From NCBI GenBank assembly GCA_038147755.1, contig JAYQTS010000008.1:124001-188000 (forward strand): DNA of 64,000 nucleotides. Reading direction: 5' to 3'. The notes below the pieces were generated by a model. It did not search any database. It was not told the DNA's origin and saw nothing but the letters and a program-made list of their open reading frames with translations. Both the position numbers and the translations under genes were made by a program. The stretch comes from UBA5951 sp012269555. Lineage in GTDB: Bacteria > Pseudomonadota > Alphaproteobacteria > Puniceispirillales > Puniceispirillaceae. Shown here piece by piece: positions 57,068 through 64,000 of the stretch; position 1 is the stretch's first letter, and the number at the start of each line of letters is the position of its first letter.

Positions 57068-58176
57068 TCTGGCAAATGCTAGCAAATGTTTTAAAGGCCC
57101 TTCCAGGCGAGGCATCACATAAAGTAACGGTTGCTGCTTTGTCAAAAGGAATTTACCCAAGATATTCGCCTATTCAAATACCAACTGAAATAGGCGGTCT
57201 TCGATTTCCTAATCCAATCGGATTAGCAGCAGGCTTTGATAAGAATGGAGAGGCTATTTCTGGATGTTTTGCGCTCGGTTTTGGAAGCGTGGAAATTGGA
57301 ACAGTAACCCCGTTGCCGCAGCCCGGAAATCCTAAACCAAGAGTTTTCAGACTACCTGAAGATGGTGCTTTCATTAATAGATATGGTTTTAATAGTGATG
57401 GGATGGAGGCCGTAGCGGCGCGTTTATCCAAATGGCGTAAATGCAATAAAACAGAACAATTAATTGGTGTGAATATAGGTGCGAATAATATAACAGAAAA
57501 TAAAGAAGAAGATTATTTTTCCGCTTGCTTGGGGCTTGCTGAATTAGCAGATTATTTAACGATAAATATCAGTTCACCTAATACTTTCGGGCTTAGAGAT
57601 TTGCAAAAAGCTTCATTTTTAAAGCAAATAATTAAGAGTGTAAAACTGGCATTGGTAGAAGCAAATTTGGTAAAACCTATTTTCATAAAGTTAGACCCTG
57701 ATCTAAATAAATCAGATTTATTTTCTGCTATTGAAGTAATGATCAATGAGGGAATTGCTGGTGTTATTATCAGTAATACAACACTTTCAAGGAATAATTT
57801 AAAAAATAGAAAAAATATAAAACAGACGGGGGGGTTGTCTGGGGTGCCTTTATTTAGGCTATCCAGTGAAAAACTATCAGAGGCGTATATTTTTGCGGAA
57901 GGACATATTTCGTTTATTGGAGTGGGGGGTATTTCCTCGATAAAGGATGCATATACTAAAATATTACTTGGTGCTGATATCTTACAATTATATTCGTCAC
58001 TTGCTCTAAAAGGGCCTCATATAGCGAACCATATTAATATTGGCCTTGCCAAATTATGTGTTGGCGAAGGGATAAATAATTTAAAGGAGGTTTGCGGTAG
58101 TTTTAATTCTTTTTCCAAAGCTCAAAGACATGCTGAACATTCTATAAAAGCACATCTAAATAAATCTTACTATTAA
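57064..58176 (+). CDS. pyrD: Dihydroorotate dehydrogenase, class 2 (quinone)
   Basis: 370 residues. The membrane-associated class 2 enzyme has an N-terminal helix that reaches the quinone (LANVLKALPGEASHKVTVAAL). FMN and substrate motifs are NPIGLAAGFDKNGEAI, NRYGFNSDGMEAV, INISSPNTFGLRDLQ and GVGGISSIKDAY. It oxidises dihydroorotate in pyrimidine synthesis at the inner membrane. It begins within the end of lysS. Confidence 0.95.
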   Translation: MIWQMLANVLKALPGEASHKVTVAALSKGIYPRYSPIQIPTEIGGLRFPNPIGLAAGFDKNGEAISGCFALGFGSVEIGTVTPLPQPGNPKPRVFRLPEDGAFINRYGFNSDGMEAVAARLSKWRKCNKTEQLIGVNIGANNITENKEEDYFSACLGLAELADYLTINISSPNTFGLRDLQKASFLKQIIKSVKLALVEANLVKPIFIKLDPDLNKSDLFSAIEVMINEGIAGVIISNTTLSRNNLKNRKNIKQTGGLSGVPLFRLSSEKLSEAYIFAEGHISFIGVGGISSIKDAYTKILLGADILQLYSSLALKGPHIANHINIGLAKLCVGEGINNLKEVCGSFNSFSKAQRHAEHSIKAHLNKSYY

Positions 58177-58378
58177 GACTTTGAATTGAATATTTTTATA
58201 ATAATGGAATAGAGTATCTAGATGATTTTATTTATCGGCAAAGATAATTACTGACTTGAATTCGTGAAAAACATAACAGAGAAAAAAAAGATTATCCTGA
58301 TTGATTTTTATAGCGTTTCCAAAAAAATTTTCAAATTACAACATAAAAAAACTTAAAAGCTGTATTGCTCTAGAGGAG

Positions 58379-58407
58379 TTGACCTATTAGCTAGATTGCT
58401 TTATACG
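58379..58407 (+). promoter_or_regulatory. Promoter for rpmB
   Basis: A -35 TTGACC (58379-58384), a 17-base spacer and -10 TATACG (58402-58407) lie about 45 bases before the rpmB start, in a 275-base gap after pyrD. Spacing is ideal and the boxes are fair matches. The rest of the gap shows nothing I can name. Confidence 0.55.
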
Positions 58408-58451
58408 CTTGAATTTAAAGATACAAATAAATTTTTTTTAAGGGATTTTCT

Positions 58452-58736
58452 ATGTCTAAACGTTGTCAGATTACAGGTAAAACCGTTATGAGTGGTAATA
58501 ATGTTAGTCACGCTAACAATCGAACGCGTAGAAAGTTTCTGCCAAATTTACAAGTAACAACTATGAAATCGGAGATCCTTGGTCGCTCTGTAAAATTGCG
58601 GGTATCAACCAGTGCTATTCGTACTGTTGAAAAACACGGCGGTATAGACCCTTATCTTATCCAGGCTAGGAATAGTGAATTGGCAGATGAAGCGCGTGCA
58701 TTGAAGTCAGAAATTACTGCCGCTCAAAAGAGTTAA
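58452..58736 (+). CDS. rpmB: 50S ribosomal protein L28
   Basis: 94 residues, with MSKRCQITGKTVMSGNNVSH at the start and RRKFLPNLQ following, then LRVSTSAIRTVEKHGGID. It is a standard L28. The gene is monocistronic and convergent with cobT, a position typical of alphaproteobacteria. A T8 tract in the 39-base gap may help terminate transcription. Confidence 0.97.
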   Translation: MSKRCQITGKTVMSGNNVSHANNRTRRKFLPNLQVTTMKSEILGRSVKLRVSTSAIRTVEKHGGIDPYLIQARNSELADEARALKSEITAAQKS

Positions 58737-58775
58737 ATTTCTTAACATTCTCTCAATCTTTTTTTTGTAATTATT

Positions 58776-60671
58776 TCAACCAGCAAAAATCCTTCGTGGT
58801 GATTTAGTATTTTCATCAAATAAATCTGCGAGCTGAGACATTACGACACCACCCAATTGCTCTGCATCGGTTATGGTCACAGCTCGTTCATAGTAACGGG
58901 TAACATCATGGCCAATACCAATTGCCAGTAATTCAACAGGAGAACGTTCCTGTATTAGTGAGATAACCTGTCGTAAATGTTTTTCAAGGTAATTTCCACT
59001 ATTTGCTGAAAGTGTGGAGTCATCTACAGGAGCGCCATCTGAGATAACCATCAATATTTGTCTATCTTCATGACGAGCAAGTAACCTGTTGTGAGCCCAC
59101 ATTAAGGCTTCCCCATCTATATTTTCTTTAAGAATACCTTCACGAAGCATTAATCCTAATGAACGTCTTGCTCGGCGATAGGGAATATCACCTGCTTTAT
59201 AAATGATATGTCGTAAGTCATTTAATCTTCCGGGCTTATCTGGTTTTCCTTCAATTTGCCACTCTTCCCTGGCCTGTCCGCCTTTCCATGCTTTTGTTGT
59301 AAAGCCAAGGATTTCAACTTTTACACCACACCTTTCTAAAGTACGGGCAAGAATATCTGCGGTGACGGCGGCAATTGTAATAGGTCGACCACGCATAGAA
59401 CCAGAATTATCCAATAGTAAGGTAACAATTGTATCCCTAAATTTAGTGTCTTGCTCTTGTTTGAATGATAACGCAGATAGGGGCTGAGTGACTACACGAT
59501 GTAGTTTACCCGCGTCTAACACACCTTCCTCAAGGTCAAAATCCCAAGATCGATTTTGGTAAGCCATTAGTTTACGTTGCAGTCTGTTGGCTAATTTCGC
59601 AATTACGCTAGTTAGGCTTTCAAGATGCCTATCAAGAAGCCCTCTTAGCCTATCAAGCTCCTCAGAGTCACATAACTCCGAAGCCTCTATTACTTCGTCA
59701 AACTTATCTGTAAACACTCTATACTCATGGTTTCGGATGTTATCAACTGATTTATAATCCCTAGGGTCTCCTCCTGGCGAATCTCCCTCTGCATGGCCAT
59801 CCATCTCCTGCTCTGCTTCATCGTCTAATCCATCATCGGAAGCCATCGCTGCGGCTTCACCTTCAGTTTCTATAGATTGTGAGTCATCTCCATCTGACTC
59901 CTCCTCTCCCGATGCAGAATGAGCTTCCTGTTCGCTCTCCTGTTCATCTTCAGTTTGTTGATTGCTCCCATCATCATCCCCTTCGCCTTCGTCTCCACCC
60001 TCAGAATTTTCTCCAAGGTCACTTTGTAATGCACCGATTAATTGTTTGGCGAAATCTGCAAATACAATTTGATTTTGAGTAGCTGTCTTCATCTTTTCCA
60101 ATAAATTTCCAGCTTTAGACTCGATAAACGGCCTCCACAAATCCATTGCCATGCCAGCAGCAGAAGGTGGAGCTTCACCGGTTAATTTTTCTCGGATAAT
60201 TAGTCGTACAGCTTCTGATAAGCCGTTTTCTATTTGGTCAGATGCCTCTGGTGAGGGAACACCTAAAGGGTGTAGTGTGTAATGTGATTCAAGGCGCTCA
60301 GTTAAATTTTTCCGGACACCTGCCATATTATTGGCTCCGATAGCTTCAACTCTAGCTTTTTCTGCCGCTTCAAATATTATTTTGGCAGCAGATGATTTTG
60401 GACTAACTCTTTGATGGGTTTTCTTATTGTGATGTGCAAGCCATAAACCAGCAGCATCACTGGCCCCTCGTAGCTGGTTTTCCGAGTTAGTAGAACGCTC
60501 TGATGGCGGCGCTGGCAGTCTCACGGCATCGTTGGATATAAGGCTATCTTGACCAACATATCTAACTTCATGTTGGGTGCCACCTGCTAACGCTCGCAAG
60601 CTTGCTGCATTTGCTTTCAAAAATATTTCATTTATAGGTTTGCTCACTATGACAGACCGTTTCTGATTCAA
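58776..60671 (-). CDS. cobT: Cobaltochelatase subunit CobT
   Basis: 631 residues. CobT and CobS form the AAA+ chaperone complex that drives cobalt insertion by CobN in aerobic B12 synthesis. An N-terminal helical domain (about 1-215) is followed by a very acidic linker (about 220-300, runs of Glu, Asp, Ser and Gly) and a C-terminal VWA domain with the MIDAS motif LLLDNSGSMRG near 410 and ISDGAPVDDST. The length and architecture are normal. Its start overlaps the end of cobS (4 bases). Confidence 0.95.
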   Translation of the reverse strand: MNQKRSVIVSKPINEIFLKANAASLRALAGGTQHEVRYVGQDSLISNDAVRLPAPPSERSTNSENQLRGASDAAGLWLAHHNKKTHQRVSPKSSAAKIIFEAAEKARVEAIGANNMAGVRKNLTERLESHYTLHPLGVPSPEASDQIENGLSEAVRLIIREKLTGEAPPSAAGMAMDLWRPFIESKAGNLLEKMKTATQNQIVFADFAKQLIGALQSDLGENSEGGDEGEGDDDGSNQQTEDEQESEQEAHSASGEEESDGDDSQSIETEGEAAAMASDDGLDDEAEQEMDGHAEGDSPGGDPRDYKSVDNIRNHEYRVFTDKFDEVIEASELCDSEELDRLRGLLDRHLESLTSVIAKLANRLQRKLMAYQNRSWDFDLEEGVLDAGKLHRVVTQPLSALSFKQEQDTKFRDTIVTLLLDNSGSMRGRPITIAAVTADILARTLERCGVKVEILGFTTKAWKGGQAREEWQIEGKPDKPGRLNDLRHIIYKAGDIPYRRARRSLGLMLREGILKENIDGEALMWAHNRLLARHEDRQILMVISDGAPVDDSTLSANSGNYLEKHLRQVISLIQERSPVELLAIGIGHDVTRYYERAVTITDAEQLGGVVMSQLADLFDENTKSPRRIFAG

Positions 60672-61672
60672 GAAGGTATGGTTGAGAAGCCGGATGACTC
60701 AGGTAGGTCGACACCAAATACTCGCTGATAATATTCTGCTATAATTGGTCGCTCTACTTCATCACATTTATTTAAAAAGCTCAATCTGAAAGCGAGAGTT
60801 ATATCATTAAAAATACGAGCATTTTCAGACCAAGTGAGAACTGTTCTAGGTGACATAACAGTGGATAAGTCACCAGCCATGAAACCTTTTCTGGTTAGGT
60901 CAGCTAAACGAACCATTTGTGAGACCTGCTCTTTACCCTGCTTTGTATCGTAACTTTTTTGTTTTGCGACAATTATATCTACTTCATCAGAATGCGGTAA
61001 ATAATTTAGGGTAGCCACTATCGACCATCTATCCATCTGGCCTTGGTTTATTTGCTGAGTGCCGTGATATAGACCTGTTGTATCACCGAGACCAACTGTA
61101 TTTGCAGTCGCAAATAATCTAAAACTAGCATTTGGGTGAATGACTTTATTAGTATCAAGTAACGTTAATTTTCCATCCACTTCTAAAACACGTTGTATAA
61201 CGAACATTACATCTGCTCTTCCCGCATCATATTCGTCAAATACTAAAGCAACCGGATTTCTTAATGCCCAAGGCAATAAGCCTTCCTTGAATTCTGTTAC
61301 TTGTTTACCGTTTTTTAAAACAATAGCATCCTTACCTATGAGATCAATTCGGCTTATATGGCTATCTAAATTAATCCGCAGGCAAGGCCAATTTAACTTG
61401 GCTGCTACCTGTTCAATATGAGTTGATTTACCCGTTCCATGGTACCCTTGAATCATTACACGCCGGTTGAATGCAAACCCAGCTAAGATTGCAAGAGTAG
61501 TATCATGGTTAAACTGATAATCTGGGTCCAATGTAGGAACATATTCAGAAATATCAGAAAAACCAGGAACTTCCATATCTAAGTCTAATCCAAATGTTTC
61601 CCTTACATTATAATTGGTATCTGGAGTTGGTATCGAATGTGCGTCAATGCCGTTATTGATAATTTCAGACAA
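60668..61672 (-). CDS. cobS: Cobaltochelatase subunit CobS
   Basis: 334 residues. An AAA+ ATPase: Walker A GYHGTGKSTH near 76-85, Walker B ALVFDEYDAGR near 140, and sensor-like LFATANTVGLGD. It pairs with CobT. Together with an adenosyltransferase in this window, it suggests aerobic cobalamin synthesis or use, with cobN elsewhere. The gene is coupled to cobT and preceded by a J-domain gene about 125 bases upstream. Confidence 0.96.
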   Translation of the reverse strand: MSEIINNGIDAHSIPTPDTNYNVRETFGLDLDMEVPGFSDISEYVPTLDPDYQFNHDTTLAILAGFAFNRRVMIQGYHGTGKSTHIEQVAAKLNWPCLRINLDSHISRIDLIGKDAIVLKNGKQVTEFKEGLLPWALRNPVALVFDEYDAGRADVMFVIQRVLEVDGKLTLLDTNKVIHPNASFRLFATANTVGLGDTTGLYHGTQQINQGQMDRWSIVATLNYLPHSDEVDIIVAKQKSYDTKQGKEQVSQMVRLADLTRKGFMAGDLSTVMSPRTVLTWSENARIFNDITLAFRLSFLNKCDEVERPIIAEYYQRVFGVDLPESSGFSTIPS

Positions 61673-61796
61673 AAGAGTTCACCTTTCTAATTATTGAAGA
61701 TGGGCTTAAGTTTTATACTGTACTATTAAATGTTATAAATCTGTGTCAATTTATTGATAATCAATGATAAAATCCACCCAAAAAATTTTTTATTAC

Positions 61797-62390
61797 TTAT
61801 TTCAATTTTGAAGCAGCTTCGGGATATAATTGTTTTAATATGCTATAGGCAATATTAATATCTTTTAATCGTTCTTCAGCTCCTGTGTCCCCCTGATTCT
61901 TGTCTGGATGATTTAACTTTGCTAATTTTTTATAGTGCTGTTTTATTTTTTTTTGTTCGGAACAGGGCTCCATATCAAAAATTTTCCAAGCCCATCGTTC
62001 GTCAGGGGGCATTGTTTGCAGACCTTTGGTTTTTTTTCCTTTATTATTATTTGGAAAAAAACCAAATATATCCTCTGAAGTGAAATTACTGGAATTCTTA
62101 TAATGAGAATCCGTTCCTCCAGTTCCGAATCTCCAACTTGGCCGCTCCCACGTAGTTGCGCGTCTTATTTCTGCTTCAAGTGCATCTACATTTAAACCAT
62201 CAAAGTAATTCCAACCTTTATTATATTCGCGCACATGCTGAAGACAGAACCAGACATAGGAACGTAAATCGTCACGGTTACGTGGTGCGGGATAAATGCC
62301 ATCTTCTAAACAGTGTTCCGCTTCACATTTTTTGGTTTGCGAGGGTTCCTCTTTGAGTCCTCTTATTTCTGGTATCTTTGCTTCCGTCAT
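61797..62390 (-). CDS. J-domain protein of DnaJ type
   Basis: 197 residues. The C-terminal 60 residues form a J domain with the HPD motif in KLAKLNHPDKNQGD, preceded by AWKIFDMEP. The N-terminal part contains YVWFCLQHVREYNKGWNYFDGL and a CEAEHCLEDG cysteine/histidine segment. This architecture is common beside cobS in alphaproteobacteria. It probably recruits Hsp70; the client is not known. bolA lies divergent on the other side. Confidence 0.88.
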   Translation of the reverse strand: MTEAKIPEIRGLKEEPSQTKKCEAEHCLEDGIYPAPRNRDDLRSYVWFCLQHVREYNKGWNYFDGLNVDALEAEIRRATTWERPSWRFGTGGTDSHYKNSSNFTSEDIFGFFPNNNKGKKTKGLQTMPPDERWAWKIFDMEPCSEQKKIKQHYKKLAKLNHPDKNQGDTGAEERLKDINIAYSILKQLYPEAASKLK

Positions 62391-62505
62391 ATTGGTAAAC
62401 TAAGGTTATAAGTTTATTAAGACAAGGTGATAGATTAAATTTACAGATTTAATCTTAATTTAATTATTTAAATAAATTACAAGTTGCAATGAAAGAGTAA
62501 AGAAG

Positions 62506-62766
62506 ATGTCAACTAGAAGCCTAATTGAGAATTTATTAACTGATGCATTTTCTCCAAATTTTTTAGAAGTGCGAGATGTGAGTGCGGCTCATTTTGGTCA
62601 TGCAGGTGCAAAAGAGGGGGGTGAAAGTCATTTTGAAGTTGATATTGAAGCTACTGCATTTTCTGAAAAAACCAGAGTACAATCTCATCGATTGATCTAC
62701 GGGGTATTAAAGCCCTTGTTAGATACTTCAGTACATGCTGTAGCTTTGAATGTTAAATCAATTTAA
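62506..62766 (+). CDS. bolA: BolA family protein
   Basis: 86 residues. BolA-fold: residues LEVRDVSAAHFGHAG, then ESHFEVDIEATAF and SRHRLIYGVLKPLL-type (here QSHRLIYGVLKPLL). BolA proteins work with monothiol glutaredoxins on Fe-S clusters. It is divergent from the J-domain gene and convergent with DUF2889. The intact SHF motif and RHR-like QSHR region are usual. Confidence 0.88.
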   Translation: MSTRSLIENLLTDAFSPNFLEVRDVSAAHFGHAGAKEGGESHFEVDIEATAFSEKTRVQSHRLIYGVLKPLLDTSVHAVALNVKSI

Positions 62767-62778
62767 ATCAGCACAATT

Positions 62779-63312
62779 TTATTTATTATAAGTCTCTGAA
62801 TAGGCTATACAGCTATTTTTTAGATTATTTTCTTGATTAATTTCTGGTAAATTATTTGCTTCTATTCCCCTCCTTCTTTGACGAGATATTTCGCCTCCGA
62901 TAGTCTGATAGGCTGTGGTTGCAAGAGGCCCGGTTAATTCAGTGATATGTGTGCATCCGGAAGGTCCCCCAATCCTCTCTTGAACGCGTCGCTTCCAACC
63001 GGGGCCTATCTTTATTCCAATCAAGTTTTTAAAGTTTTCTGCTCCTTTTGGACAAATTTGATAAGGACCCGAAATTGTTATCGCATGAGCATCCTTCACT
63101 CTTAGATTTACATCAACCGTTATTCTCACTTTCATGTGATGATAGGGCGTATTTTTTTTGACGATGCCGTGTGTGTCAGATGGGAAATCATAGGTTTTAC
63201 TGTCAGTAAGTACAGCTTCGATATCAAAATCTCCATCTTTTCTTATATAACCCATACAGTGAATATTTCTATTGTGGACGAGTTTACGATCTTTTGGGTT
63301 CTGCAGATTCAT
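62779..63312 (-). CDS. DUF2889 family protein
   Basis: 177 residues from the ATG at 63312 (MNLQNPKDRKL); a start four codons earlier is possible. The protein has RKLVHNRNIHCMGYIRKDGDFDIEA and CTHITELTGPLATTAYQTI, split across the domain, which is the DUF2889 pattern. Function unknown. Conserved charged and His residues suggest an enzyme, but no reaction can be assigned. It ends 12 bases from convergent bolA. Confidence 0.82.
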   Translation of the reverse strand: MNLQNPKDRKLVHNRNIHCMGYIRKDGDFDIEAVLTDSKTYDFPSDTHGIVKKNTPYHHMKVRITVDVNLRVKDAHAITISGPYQICPKGAENFKNLIGIKIGPGWKRRVQERIGGPSGCTHITELTGPLATTAYQTIGGEISRQRRRGIEANNLPEINQENNLKNSCIAYSETYNK

Positions 63313-63350
63313 TTTAAACCTCAATTTTTTTAGTAGTTATGCAGAATTTT

Positions 63351-64000
63351 TTATTCTGGTAACGTAGAAAATGATTTTTTTTGGCCAACATGTTTTTGTT
63401 TCGTCCATATTCTAAGACTTGTAATTTGGTTATTTTGTCTATGAATAACGCGAAAGCGCATTCCATGAATATTAAACTCTCCTCCTGGGAGAGGAATAGT
63501 TCTTGTTTCATATAACAATAACCCAGCTATTGTAGATGCATCGCTATCAGGCAGATTAATATCTAGTATCCTGTTTAGATCTCGAATAGTAACGTTTCCA
63601 TCAACCACATATGAACCATCGGCTTGCGCGGTGCAACCAGCTAGTTCTACATCATGTTCATCATCAATATCACCTACAATTTCTTCAATGATATCTTCTA
63701 GTGTCACAATGCCTCTAAAATCACCATATTCATCTACTACGATTGCAAAATGCTCCCTCCTTGTTCTAAATGCTTGAAGCTGATTAGCGAGCAATGTTGT
63801 TTCTGGAACAAAGTAAGTAGGGCTAGCTATTTTGGCTACGTCAAACTTTTTCTTATTTTTGTTGTTAGAGTTTTGCAGAGCTCTTAAAAGGTCTTTTACA
63901 TGTAAAACACCAATTATATTCTCGGGTTTTCCGGAGTATACAGGTAAGCGAGTGTGAGGTGAGTTAAGAACAAATGAGACTATATCTTCTGGTTTGTCCT
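63351..64000 (-). CDS. CorC/HlyC-type CBS-domain protein, C-terminal part (N-terminus outside window)
   Basis: The frame is open from the window edge to a stop at 63351, about 216 residues. Two CBS-like repeats are seen: RLPVYSGKPENIIGVLHVKDLL, split by strand breaks, and AIVVDEYGDFRGIVTLEDIIEEIVGDI. A C-terminal CorC_HlyC transporter-associated domain (DGNVTIRDLNRIL to the end) follows. If the N-terminus has DUF21 it is a membrane CNNM-type protein; if not, a soluble CorC next to ybeY. The missing part decides this. No in-window start exists. Confidence 0.88.
   Translation of the reverse strand, partial: DKPEDIVSFVLNSPHTRLPVYSGKPENIIGVLHVKDLLRALQNSNNKNKKKFDVAKIASPTYFVPETTLLANQLQAFRTRREHFAIVVDEYGDFRGIVTLEDIIEEIVGDIDDEHDVELAGCTAQADGSYVVDGNVTIRDLNRILDINLPDSDASTIAGLLLYETRTIPLPGGEFNIHGMRFRVIHRQNNQITSLRIWTKQKHVGQKKSFSTLPE

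Noticed and set aside
1..64000. Mobile elements, prophage, CRISPR arrays, tRNA or rRNA genes
   Set aside because: I saw no transposase, integrase other than the xerC fragment, repeat arrays or tRNA-like TPsiC motifs in the gaps between genes.

Overview
This window is a gene-dense, AT-rich bacterial chromosome segment. Gene content and order point to an alphaproteobacterium, probably a low-GC marine lineage near Rhodospirillales/SAR116; the exact clade is my inference. Supporting signs are F1 ATP synthase genes (atpHAGDC) without Fo genes beside priA, the xerC-DUF484-tal block, the aerobic cobaltochelatase pair cobST beside a J-domain gene and bolA, a two-domain Dcd-type deaminase, a class I lysyl-tRNA synthetase, alphaproteobacterial-type CtaA, and the argH-lptM-lysA and proBA-nadD-rsfS-rlmH-gpmI orders. 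I see no tRNA, rRNA, IS element, prophage, CRISPR array or toxin-antitoxin pair. Nearly everything is core metabolism or housekeeping, and I did not find a convincing undescribed multi-gene system.

Layout. 0-3.9 kb: xerC start, DUF484, transaldolase, priA. 4-8.9 kb: F1 ATPase operon. 8.9-18.4 kb: a long minus-strand run with rppH, ctpA, gpmI, rlmH, rsfS, nadD, proA, proB, obgE, rpmA, rplU (RNA 5' processing, glycolysis, ribosome maturation, NAD and proline synthesis). 18.6-19.7 kb: FAD oxidoreductase. 19.8-25.5 kb, plus strand: HAD phosphatase, pteridine-reductase-like SDR and folB (folate/pterin), a methyltransferase, then chorismate mutase, hisC-type aminotransferase and tyrA (aromatic amino acids). 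25.5-37.1 kb, mostly minus: YdcF, lysA, lptM, argH, etfA, etfB, ATP:cob(I)alamin adenosyltransferase, a twin-TM protein, folD, yggT, acs, recX, with a zinc-ribbon membrane protein and a TlpA-like thioredoxin on plus. 37.2-43.1 kb: ABC-2 permease, dcd, argD, argF, hslO, lipoprotein. 43.1-45.7 kb, minus: trkH, folE and a 37-residue lipoprotein. 46-49 kb: DJ-1-like protein, DUF1289, aspS, then ctaA on minus. 50.1-52.4 kb: groESL with a heat-shock-type promoter and terminator. 52.4-58.7 kb: DinG-family helicase, lysS, pyrD, rpmB. 58.8-64 kb, mostly minus: cobT, cobS, J-domain protein, bolA (plus), DUF2889, and the C-terminal part of a CorC/HlyC-type protein cut by the window edge.

The most striking sequence-level signal is eleven small frame-breaking indels in ten conserved genes (priA, gpmI, HAD, SDR, methyltransferase, hisC, argH twice, adenosyltransferase, recX, helicase). 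Nearly all lie in homopolymers, and eight fall between 20 and 37 kb. The reading frames on both sides keep family motifs, so sequencing or assembly error is the simplest reading, with young decay the alternative. Two other genes (rsfS and the FAD oxidoreductase) lack a canonical start where the protein must begin. The most biologically interesting inference is that ftsE-ftsX and envC, partners in cell-wall hydrolase activation, are both missing from the loci where related genomes usually carry them.
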